In this document: in pieces, positions 1 through 6,003 of the stretch
Layout: each line of letters begins with the position of its first letter
How positions within the stretch are numbered: position 1 is the first letter of the stretch
Assembly (NCBI GenBank): GCA_022428185.1
Contig: JAKMCZ010000009.1
Span: 1-8,158, forward strand
Length of the DNA: 8,158 nt
Direction of reading: 5' to 3'
DNA from: Alphaproteobacteria bacterium
GTDB lineage: Bacteria > Pseudomonadota > Alphaproteobacteria > RS24
Program-made: the position numbers and the translations under genes
Notes under the pieces: generated by a model
Database searches by the model: none
What the model was told of the DNA's origin: nothing
The model's input: the letters and a program-made list of their open reading frames with translations, nothing else

Positions 1-1327
1 GTTCCACATTATTCAAATCGACATGAACCGGTTGTAAATACGGACTGCGGCCGCTCATTTGCGTGCCGCTTTTGGACGGCTTGTCGAACAGCACCGGTAG
101 AATACGTCCCTTTTGCGCCTCGTTAAAGCCCACTTGCTGGGCATTGAGCAACGCCTGTAAGCGGCTTAATCGCTCGGCCTTCACCGCCTCATCAATTTGG
201 TCTTCAGCCAGCGCCGCCGGTGTGCCGGGCCGCGCACTATATTTGAATGAAAACGCCTGCGCATAGCGCACTTCCTCGACCAGTGCCATTGTCGCGTCAA
301 AATCTTCATCGCTTTCGCCCGGAAAGCCGACAATAAAATCAGATGACAACGCCAAGTCAGGCCGCGCGGCGCGAAACTTCTTGGTCAGCGCGATATAATC
401 AGCCGCGCTGTGCTGGCGGTTCATTGCCTTCAAAATGCCATCAGAGCCCGATTGCACTGGCAGATGCAGATAGGGCATAAGTTTTTCATTATCGCCATGC
501 GCCGCAATCAGCGCCGCATCCATATCGCGCGGATGGCTGGTGGTGAAGCGCAATCGCGCCAATCCGTCAATCTCAGCCAGCCGTGCCAATAAAGCGTCTA
601 GCCGCAAACCCTCATGCGTCCATGCATTGACATTTTGCCCCAATAACGTGATTTCGCACACGCCCTCATGCACCAGAGCCTGCGCTTCGGCGATAATATC
701 GGCGGCAGCGCGCGAGACTTCTTCGCCGCGCGTATAAGGCACGACGCAAAAAGTGCAAAATTTATCGCACCCTTCTTGCACGGTAACAAAAGCAGACGGG
801 CTGCGCGTCACCGGACGGCGCGCCATTTGCTTCAACGCCTCGAATTTTTCAGCCGCCGGAAATTCAGTGCGCACCAATTTCGGCTTTTCGCCGCGTCGGC
901 GCTTTTCATCAACCTCACCCAGCATGGCGGGTAATTGCTGAAACGTTTGCGGCCCGAACACCATATCGACAACCGGCGCGCGGGCGATAATCTCCGCCCC
1001 CTCGGCCTGCGCCACACAACCGGCAACGCCGATGACCATATTTTTGTTTTTCAGCTTGAGTGGCTTTAAACGGCCCAATTCAGAATAGACTTTCTCGGCT
1101 GCTTTTTCGCGAATATGACATGTGTTCAAAATCACCATATCGGCACTTTCGGCCTCAGTGACCGGGCGATAGCCGGCCGCCGCCAGCGCCTCTTGCATGC
1201 GCTGGCTGTCATAAACATTCATCTGGCAGCCATAGGTCTTAATGAAACAGGTCTTTTCACTACCCGCCGTTTCGGGCCGAGGAGCCGACTTATCGGCCAC
1301 TATGTTTTGCTGTTCATTTGCGCTCAT
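1..1327 (-). CDS. miaB: tRNA-2-methylthio-N6-dimethylallyladenosine synthase MiaB (3' end cut by window edge)
   Basis: Radical-SAM methylthiotransferase that adds a methylthio group to i6A37 of tRNAs reading UNN codons, using two [4Fe-4S] clusters. I translated the frame by hand. It is open from the ATG at 1327 to the window edge, giving 442 residues. The N-terminal UPF0004 domain carries cluster cysteines C34 (YGCQMN), C70 (LNTCHIREKA) and C104 (VAGCVAQ). The radical-SAM CxxxCxxC motif is C187/C191/C194 (EGCDKFCTFCVVPYTRG). The sequence runs into the C-terminal TRAM domain (around residue 410 onward), so probably only a few tens of residues are missing. An AAAGG ribosome binding site lies 6 nt before the ATG and supports this start. 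The gene follows the plsC stop by 31 nt on the same strand, so it is probably cotranscribed. The cysteine pattern and the HIREKA segment fit MiaB better than RimO or MtaB. Confidence 0.96.
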   Translation of the reverse strand, partial: MSANEQQNIVADKSAPRPETAGSEKTCFIKTYGCQMNVYDSQRMQEALAAAGYRPVTEAESADMVILNTCHIREKAAEKVYSELGRLKPLKLKNKNMVIGVAGCVAQAEGAEIIARAPVVDMVFGPQTFQQLPAMLGEVDEKRRRGEKPKLVRTEFPAAEKFEALKQMARRPVTRSPSAFVTVQEGCDKFCTFCVVPYTRGEEVSRAAADIIAEAQALVHEGVCEITLLGQNVNAWTHEGLRLDALLARLAEIDGLARLRFTTSHPRDMDAALIAAHGDNEKLMPYLHLPVQSGSDGILKAMNRQHSAADYIALTKKFRAARPDLALSSDFIVGFPGESDEDFDATMALVEEVRYAQAFSFKYSARPGTPAALAEDQIDEAVKAERLSRLQALLNAQQVGFNEAQKGRILPVLFDKPSKSGTQMSGRSPYLQPVHVDLNNVE

Positions 1328-1358
1328 GACTGGCCTTTAGCTTTTTTATCCGGTGATT

Positions 1359-2219
1359 TCAAGCATCAGACGTGTCGGCAGCCACCGGATGCGGCGTGGC
1401 GCGCATCAGGCCTTCAAGGCCTTGGCTGACTTGCCCATGCAATCGGCGCGCCAGCGTTTTGCGATTATGGGCCGGCAAATCTTCCAATGGCGGGTGAAAA
1501 ACAATGTCGACGGTCAGCGGCGGACCGGCAAAAACAAACAGGAAATGCGGCACAAAGCTCATATCGCCAATCCATCCATAAGCCATGCGCTGTCGCCGGC
1601 TCATGGCAATATTGTGCAGCCGCGTATAAGCCAACGTCATCGCCTGCAGGCTTATCTCGCCCCGCTCCCCAAGCGGGCCTTCAACCGCCGATAACAAAGT
1701 CGATTTGAACGGCAAAACGCGCAAGCCATCGCTCGATGTGCCTTCGGCAAACAACACCATGGTCTCGCCGCGCGCCAAACGATGCGCCAATGCATCGCCC
1801 TCTTTTTTGACATGCTGACCGATGCGACGGGTGACAAATAGCGTATTATTGAGGCGCGCCAATTGGCCGAAAAGCGGCCAGCCTTTGACCTCATTTTTGG
1901 CAATAAATCCGGTCGGCAATGCTGCGCCGATAAGCGCAATATCAAACCATGACACGTGATTGGCGACCAAAAGCGTGCCGCGCCGCGCCGACATGTCGGG
2001 CAAAGCGCCGGTCAGCTCAACCCGCACGGCAAGCAACTTCAACATGATTTTGAAAAACAGGCCCGGCAGCACATACCGCCAGCGCGGCACATGCATGAGC
2101 AATAATTGCGGCGGCACCAAAACGACAAGCGCGGCAAAAAAACCGCTCAATCTGAAGGTCAGTTTTATAATCGGGCGCGGGCTCAATTCGATGAATGGCA
2201 GGCGCATGCCTTGATGCAT
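1359..2219 (-). CDS. plsC: 1-acyl-sn-glycerol-3-phosphate acyltransferase (PlsC/LPLAT family)
   Basis: Predicted membrane-bound acyltransferase that transfers a fatty acyl chain to lysophosphatidic acid to make phosphatidic acid in phospholipid synthesis. With the chosen start (286 aa) a hydrophobic segment lies near residues 22-42. It is followed by the catalytic NHxxxxD box, seen as NHVSWFD (H88, D93), and by the substrate-binding FAEGTSSDG block near residues 157-165. Length fits the family. The start is uncertain. The frame is open back to an ATG at 2273, which would overlap the end of fur by 32 nt and add a cysteine-containing leader that does not look like the family. ATGs at 2219 and 2207 are the alternatives, and none has a good Shine-Dalgarno sequence. 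The gene sits between fur and miaB on the same strand. An ornithine-lipid (OlsA-like) or other lyso-acyltransferase specificity cannot be excluded. Confidence 0.88.
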   Translation of the reverse strand: MHQGMRLPFIELSPRPIIKLTFRLSGFFAALVVLVPPQLLLMHVPRWRYVLPGLFFKIMLKLLAVRVELTGALPDMSARRGTLLVANHVSWFDIALIGAALPTGFIAKNEVKGWPLFGQLARLNNTLFVTRRIGQHVKKEGDALAHRLARGETMVLFAEGTSSDGLRVLPFKSTLLSAVEGPLGERGEISLQAMTLAYTRLHNIAMSRRQRMAYGWIGDMSFVPHFLFVFAGPPLTVDIVFHPPLEDLPAHNRKTLARRLHGQVSQGLEGLMRATPHPVAADTSDA

Positions 2220-2241
2220 AAACGGGTAGGCGCAGCAGCCA

Positions 2242-2673
2242 TTATTTATCGTCGCTATCAAGCGGCACGGCATATAATTCGAGCCGGTGGTCGACCAACT
2301 TATAACCCAGTCTCTCGGCCACTTCGGTCTGCAAGCGCTCTATTTCATCATTGGTAAATTCGATTACCTTGCCCGACTGAATGTCGATAAGATGATCGTG
2401 ATGGTCTTCGGGTGCCGGTTCATATCGCGCACGGCCATCGCCAAAATCATGGCGTGTCAAAATGCCCGCCTCTTCGAACAAGCGCACTGTTCGATAAACC
2501 GTGGCAATCGATATCGCCTCATCTTCGGCAACTGCGCGCTTGTAAACTTCTTCAACATCGGGGTGATCTTGACTGTCGCTCAACACGCGGGCAATGACGC
2601 GCCGCTGATCGGTCATGCGCATGCCCGCCGAGACGGCCAGCGCTTCAATATCAGGCGTGGTTTTGGTTGCCAT
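2242..2673 (-). CDS. fur: Fur-family metal-responsive transcriptional regulator (Fur/Mur type)
   Basis: DNA-binding repressor expected to control iron or manganese uptake genes in response to intracellular Fe2+ or Mn2+; 143 aa, a typical length. The winged-helix recognition segment is at about residues 54-72 (ISIATVYRTVRLFEEAGIL). The metal-binding block HHDHLIDIQSGKVIEF begins at H91. Judged against remembered E. coli Fur, candidate ligands are H91, D93, E112 and H129 at one site and H37, E85 and H94 at another. The protein has no cysteine at all, so the CxxC structural-zinc site of E. coli Fur is absent (IDIQSGK replaces the ICLDCGK type). That is a known trait of alphaproteobacterial Fur/Mur proteins. 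Start ATG is preceded by AGGA about 10 nt upstream. It lies 31 nt after rimI. I see no Fur or Mur box just upstream. Whether it senses Fe or Mn cannot be told from sequence. Confidence 0.94.
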   Translation of the reverse strand: MATKTTPDIEALAVSAGMRMTDQRRVIARVLSDSQDHPDVEEVYKRAVAEDEAISIATVYRTVRLFEEAGILTRHDFGDGRARYEPAPEDHHDHLIDIQSGKVIEFTNDEIERLQTEVAERLGYKLVDHRLELYAVPLDSDDK

Positions 2674-2704
2674 GTGTCAAACGTCCTGTTTCAGCCATGT
2701 TTCA

Positions 2705-3160
2705 TCAATCGTGCTTTACGCGTTTCATTAAAACCGCATCGACGGATAAATTTCCAGCCCTTTTATAATAACCGCGCCGCCGACCGGTCTCAACAAAACC
2801 GGCACTGCGATACAACGCCCGCGCTGCCACATTATCTTCGCCCACCTCGAGCCAGATTTCGTGTGCCGCACCCCCGGCGTCCAAAAAACCGAGTAAGGCG
2901 CGCGCCATACCTTGTCGCCGCTGCGCGGGGCGCACCGCCAAGGTCAATATCTCCGACCCGTCGGGCAGGTTTTGCACCAAAACAAAGCCGTCTTCATGAC
3001 CATAGGCAGACACATTATCACGCGCCAAAAAAGCGGCAAAACTTTGCTCAGACCAGCCCTGACCGGGAAAGCACAGCGCGTGTAGGTCAGCTAACAAAGC
3101 CGCATCGGAAAGTCTGCTAATAGGCGCTTTTCCGCTGTTTTCTTGCTTTATGTCCGCCAT
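2705..3160 (-). CDS. rimI: Ribosomal-protein-alanine N-acetyltransferase RimI (GNAT family)
   Basis: GNAT acetyltransferase expected to acetylate the N-terminal alanine of ribosomal protein S18 with acetyl-CoA; 151 aa, close to the usual size. The acetyl-CoA pyrophosphate-binding loop is QRRQGMA (residues 80-86). The RimI signature follows as WLEVGEDNVAARALYRSAGF (103-122). E105 and Y117 align with the catalytic Glu and Tyr of E. coli RimI as I remember it. The ATG lies inside the 3' end of tsaB (13-nt overlap) and lacks a clear Shine-Dalgarno sequence, which suggests translational coupling. The tsaB-rimI pairing is common in bacteria and supports RimI over a generic GNAT. The N-terminal 15 residues or so are polar and poorly conserved, so a slightly later start is possible, although no other ATG lies nearby. 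Confidence 0.9.
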   Translation of the reverse strand: MADIKQENSGKAPISRLSDAALLADLHALCFPGQGWSEQSFAAFLARDNVSAYGHEDGFVLVQNLPDGSEILTLAVRPAQRRQGMARALLGFLDAGGAAHEIWLEVGEDNVAARALYRSAGFVETGRRRGYYKRAGNLSVDAVLMKRVKHD

Positions 3161-3888
3161 TTTATGCGCTTGTTCGGGTCAGGAAGCGTGGCGTCGGGCG
3201 GGCGCAAATAAACCGGTTCGGCGGACGCTAAATCACCCCAATCCACATCATGCGCAGCTATCCCGGCAAGTTGCGCCGCACTTGGGAACATTGGCGCATC
3301 GGTTACATAAAACCCGGCCCATTTATCAACCAGCATCGCAGCACCACTGCCGCATAATGCAACTTCTTTGTCGTTTTTTTTGTCGCTAATGCTCTTGGCT
3401 AAAGCCACCACATCATCGCCCGACAGGGCGGCGGGTGGCGCCAATGCCGCACCATCAGGCGCAAAACCCTGTGCATAAAAAGTGGCACGCTTGGCATCAA
3501 CCGCGACAATAAGCGGGTCGCTTGGTTTTTTATGCGCCAATGCGCCCGCCGCCATTACATCTAATGTGCCATAGGTTTTGAGCGGTAAATCCAGCGCCAG
3601 AGCCAGACCACGCATGGCTGACAGACCGACGCGCACACCGGTAAATGTGCCCGGCCCATTGGTGACGGCAAGATGGGTCACCGCTTCGCGCGACGTGCCG
3701 GCTCTTTCAGCCTCGCTCAGCAGGGTTTCCAGCATTGGCAATAAAGCTTCAGCATGGCCTTTTTGCATTGGCTGCAAAATTTCTTCGGTTTTGCCGTTTT
3801 GCCAAAGGGCGACCGAGCACGCGCCTTGCGTGGTATCGCAGGCCAAGACAATGCGGCGCAGGTTTTGCTCAGATGATTTGACAGGCAT
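3148..3888 (-). CDS. tsaB: tRNA N6-adenosine threonylcarbamoyltransferase subunit TsaB
   Basis: Non-catalytic ASKHA-fold partner of TsaD in the complex that makes t6A37 on tRNAs reading ANN codons; 246 aa. The phosphate-binding-like N-terminus is IVLACDTTQGACSVAL (residues 13-28). The most diagnostic block is THLAVTNGPGTFTGVRVGLS (71-90), a hallmark of TsaB. The frame stays open upstream to an ATG at 4014, but that extension would overlap the preceding nitroreductase deeply. The ATG at 3888 places the conserved domain about 12 residues in and leaves only a 20-nt overlap. No strong ribosome binding site is visible, so coupling to the upstream gene is likely. The 3' end overlaps rimI by 13 nt. 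A lysine-rich loop (SDKKNDKE) is encoded by an eight-A run. tsaD and tsaE are not in this window. Confidence 0.94.
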   Translation of the reverse strand: MPVKSSEQNLRRIVLACDTTQGACSVALWQNGKTEEILQPMQKGHAEALLPMLETLLSEAERAGTSREAVTHLAVTNGPGTFTGVRVGLSAMRGLALALDLPLKTYGTLDVMAAGALAHKKPSDPLIVAVDAKRATFYAQGFAPDGAALAPPAALSGDDVVALAKSISDKKNDKEVALCGSGAAMLVDKWAGFYVTDAPMFPSAAQLAGIAAHDVDWGDLASAEPVYLRPPDATLPDPNKRIKWRT

Positions 3889-4456
3889 CGTCAAAAGCCA
3901 ATCGCGGCAAACGTTCAAACAGCGCATCAGCGCGGCCGTGACCGATATTGCACAACATATTGGCACGCCATGCGCCGTCAGGGAAAAACGTCTTATTGAC
4001 CCCATCGGCGTCAAAGCCGCTCAACGGACCAACATCAAGCCCGAGGGCGCGCGCGCCCAGCATCAAATAAGCGGCTTGCAGCGAGCCATTACGCAGGGCG
4101 GTTTCGGCGGCAAAGCTTTCCGAACCGGCAAACCAATCGCGTGCTTCCGGATTATGCGGAAATAATTGCGGAATGCGGTCATAGAATTTCACCTCATTGG
4201 CAATAATGGCACAGACCGGCGCATTGGTGACTTTTTCAATATTGCTTTCAATGATAAACGGCATCAGGCGCGCCTTAGCCTCGTCGCTGGTGACAAAAAC
4301 TAAACGCGCCGGACAGCAATTGGCGCTGGTCGGCCCCCATTTCATCAAATCATAGAGCGCGCGCAGCGTTTCTTCCGGCACCGGTGTTGGGTCAAAATCA
4401 TTGTGACTGCGGGCTTGATTGAACAATAAGTCCAGCGCGGTTTGGTCGAGCATCAT
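3869..4456 (-). CDS. rutE: RutE/HadB-family nitroreductase (putative malonic semialdehyde reductase)
   Basis: FMN-dependent nitroreductase-fold enzyme of 195 aa, collinear over its length with E. coli RutE as I remember it. Shared blocks include LMKWGPTSANCCPARLVF (residues 37-54), an FPHNPEARDWF stretch, SLQAAYLMLGARALGLDVGP (124-143) and the C-terminal ARLPRL-type end (here ERLPRLAFDDAC). RutE reduces malonic semialdehyde to 3-hydroxypropionate during pyrimidine breakdown. No other rut gene is in the window, so the physiological substrate is open; enone or nitro compounds are alternatives. Two ATGs stand in tandem at 4456 and 4453. The AGGGGG Shine-Dalgarno-like sequence just upstream is better spaced for the second, so the protein may be one residue shorter. 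It starts 22 nt after the NifU-like gene and overlaps tsaB by 20 nt, so it belongs to the same transcript. Confidence 0.85.
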   Translation of the reverse strand: MMLDQTALDLLFNQARSHNDFDPTPVPEETLRALYDLMKWGPTSANCCPARLVFVTSDEAKARLMPFIIESNIEKVTNAPVCAIIANEVKFYDRIPQLFPHNPEARDWFAGSESFAAETALRNGSLQAAYLMLGARALGLDVGPLSGFDADGVNKTFFPDGAWRANMLCNIGHGRADALFERLPRLAFDDACQII

Positions 4457-4478
4457 CGCCCCCTATGCAAGAAAATAT

Positions 4479-5045
4479 TTAAATAACGGCGCGCACTTCG
4501 CTGACCGAAGGCACATAATGTTTGAGCAAGTTCTCGACACCCTGTTTCAGCGTCGCTGTCGCCGACGGACAGCCGGCACAAGCCCCGCGCATGTGCAATG
4601 ACACAATGCCGTCACTAAAGCCATGAAACACGATATCGCCGCCATCTTGCGCGACGGCAGGGCGCACTCTTGTATCGAGAATTTGTTTGATAATCGCCAC
4701 TGTTTCAGCATCAGCTTCGTCAAAATCGGCTTCGCCCATATCGCCGGCGGTAAACCCTTCAACCATTAAAGGCCGCTCGGCGATGAAATGCTCCATCATG
4801 GCGGTCAAGAGCGCCGGTTTGATGAGCTGCCATTCGCACGCTTCGTCTTTCGACACGACAATATAATCAGCCCCGAAAAACACCGAGGTCACGCCATCAA
4901 TAGCAAACAGTGCCGCCGCCAGAGGCGACGCCTCAGCCGCTTGCTGATTGGGAAAATCGACCGGCGGCGCGCTGCCGGTTACTTCGCGACCGGGCAAAAA
5001 TTTGAGGCTAGCCGGATTGGGTGTGTCTTCGGTTTGAATGAACAT
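4479..5045 (-). CDS. NifU-like Fe-S cluster scaffold/carrier protein (Nfu_N + NifU C-terminal domain)
   Basis: Predicted Fe-S carrier that receives or assembles a [4Fe-4S] cluster and hands it to target enzymes, of the same layout as mitochondrial NFU1. The 188-aa product has an N-terminal Nfu domain, starting MFIQTEDTPNPASLKFLPGR and running to about residue 92. A C-terminal NifU domain follows (about 115-185) with the cluster-binding CxxC at C156/C159 (RGACAGCPSATATL). The ATG at 5045 is chosen over an in-frame ATG at 5096 for two reasons: the conserved FIQTE start follows it directly, and a good Shine-Dalgarno sequence (AAGGAA) lies 8 nt upstream. A likely promoter lies between this gene and the Usp gene. 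MiaB, encoded downstream, needs [4Fe-4S] clusters and is a conceivable client; that link is inference. It is not the three-domain nitrogen-fixation NifU, and no nif genes are present. Confidence 0.94.
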   Translation of the reverse strand: MFIQTEDTPNPASLKFLPGREVTGSAPPVDFPNQQAAEASPLAAALFAIDGVTSVFFGADYIVVSKDEACEWQLIKPALLTAMMEHFIAERPLMVEGFTAGDMGEADFDEADAETVAIIKQILDTRVRPAVAQDGGDIVFHGFSDGIVSLHMRGACAGCPSATATLKQGVENLLKHYVPSVSEVRAVI

Positions 5046-5053
5046 GGGCTGGT

Positions 5054-5059
5054 TTCCTT
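5054..5059 (-). promoter_or_regulatory. Ribosome binding site of the NifU-like gene
   Basis: AAGGAA on the minus strand, 8 nt before the ATG at 5045. It decides the start: the in-frame ATG at 5096 has no comparable site and would add 17 residues that do not fit the family. Confidence 0.7.
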
Positions 5060-5066
5060 TTCCGCT

Positions 5067-5096
5067 CTTATATAGGTGGCGCGCCAGTTTATGCAA
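5067..5096 (-). promoter_or_regulatory. Putative sigma70-like promoter for the NifU-like gene and downstream genes
   Basis: Reading the minus strand, TTGCAT (5096-5091) is followed after 18 nt by TATAAG (5072-5067), a 5/6 match to the -10 consensus; the -35 match is only 3/6. It lies in the 69-nt gap between the Usp stop and the NifU-like start, with room for a short 5' leader. The spacer contains a perfect 10-bp palindrome, TGGCGCGCCA (5077-5086). This is a by-eye call, and the palindrome may be chance in GC-rich DNA. Confidence 0.35.
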
Positions 5097-5114
5097 AGAG
5101 TTTAAGTAGACGGT

Positions 5115-5591
5115 TCACGTCAGACCATCGATCTCATCATCTGATAAATCGCCCGGCACAATCGTCACCGGAATATGAATCGCCGATTTACCGGCACCAA
5201 TGGTCGACACCAGCGGCCCCGGCCCCGCCGCGCCAACTGCTGCCGCCAATACCAATGTTGAAATCGAACGGTCTTCATCAATCAGTCGGGCGATTTCTTC
5301 AGCCAATTGACCGTGGTGGATATGGGTTTTCGGTTTTTCGCCGCCGAGCATTTCAACCAGCGCGGCGCATTCGCCAAGAATTTTCTCGGCCTCAAGCTCG
5401 GCCTCTTCCTTCATCAAGCTGGACACGCCAAGCCAATGATCATTTGTTTCAGGCTCTATGACCAATAACAGCGCAACATTGCCGCCTGTGCCGTGGGCGC
5501 GTCGCGCCGCAAAGCGCAAAGCGGCGTGACTTTCAGGCGTGCCGTCGACCACAATCAGGAATTTGCGCTGCAAATGTTGATTAATATCCAT
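5115..5591 (-). CDS. Universal stress protein (UspA-like domain)
   Basis: Single Usp-domain protein of 158 aa, presumably cytoplasmic and stress-related; no enzymatic role is assignable. The first beta strand reads KFLIVVDGTPESHAALRFAA (residues 10-29), with the Asp typical of nucleotide-binding Usps. The C-terminal half has the TLVLAAAVG strand and a glycine-rich region, GAAGPGPLVSTIGAGKSAI, followed by IPVTIVPG. The ATP-binding consensus G-2x-G-9x-G-S/T is only approximately kept: GAAG is present, but the spacing to the later GAGKS does not fit, so ATP binding is uncertain. Next to NifU-like genes this type of Usp is familiar in alphaproteobacteria. The gene is 69 nt upstream of the NifU-like start and 106 nt downstream of the trpS stop. 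The ribosome binding site is weak (TAAGG immediately before the ATG). Confidence 0.88.
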   Translation of the reverse strand: MDINQHLQRKFLIVVDGTPESHAALRFAARRAHGTGGNVALLLVIEPETNDHWLGVSSLMKEEAELEAEKILGECAALVEMLGGEKPKTHIHHGQLAEEIARLIDEDRSISTLVLAAAVGAAGPGPLVSTIGAGKSAIHIPVTIVPGDLSDDEIDGLT

Positions 5592-5697
5592 GCCTTACAT
5601 GCTGCCAGCGTGCGGCCAGCTAAACAAGCAAAAAGGCGCGAGTGGATAACCGCTTGAATTTAAACACGATGGCTAAATGAGGCCTAAGCGACGTAAA

Positions 5698-6003
5698 TCA
5701 GCGCGACGCGCCCAAAAAACCGACCAGATGGCGCACCTCGGCCATAATCGGCTCGGCGAGAGCCCGCGCGCGCTCCGCGCCGTCGGCCAGCACCGCATCA
5801 ACCGCGGCAGGGTCGTCATTTAAGCGCCGCATCTCATCACCAATCGGCGCGATTTTGGCAATCGCCAATTCGGCCAGCGCTTCTTTCAGAGCCGAGAATT
5901 GCTGACCGGAAAATTGCGTTATCGCTTGCGCCAGCGGCTGTTCAGCCAAAGCGGCATAAATGCCAAGCAAATTGGCGGCTTCAGGCCGTCCGTCCAGCCC
6001 CGC
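5698..6003 (-). pseudogene. trpS: C-terminal 101 codons of trpS, in frame after an internal TAA
   Basis: Remainder of the tryptophanyl-tRNA synthetase frame after the internal stop at 6004-6006. It starts directly with AGLDGRPEAANLLGIYAALA, which is the segment normally joined to the preceding LP-rich stretch in alphaproteobacterial TrpS. It continues with the helical C-terminal, anticodon-binding region (KEALAELAIAKIAPIGDEMR, then the Ala-rich GAERARALAEPIMAEVRHLV) to a TGA stop at 5698. No frameshift is needed: the frame is the same as upstream. The first possible in-frame restart is a TTG at 5970 (90 aa), with no convincing Shine-Dalgarno sequence, so separate translation looks unlikely. 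As it stands this part would be made only by readthrough or suppression of the TAA. It shows no other lesion, so if the stop is real it is recent. Confidence 0.85.

Noticed and set aside
2287..3120. Plus-strand open frame of 277 codons across fur and rimI
   Set aside because: Antisense to two well-recognised genes, with no recognisable domain and a composition typical of a shadow frame.
3373..3381. A AAAAAC-type slippery heptamer in the eight-A run inside tsaB, suggesting programmed -1 frameshifting
   Set aside because: The zero frame already gives a complete TsaB, the run encodes a lysine-rich loop, the -1 frame closes soon after, and I see no clear stimulatory hairpin. Chance is enough.
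5641..5649. DnaA-box-like TTATCCACT on the minus strand between trpS and the Usp gene
   Set aside because: A single 8/9 match without other boxes, an AT-rich unwinding region or origin-associated genes.
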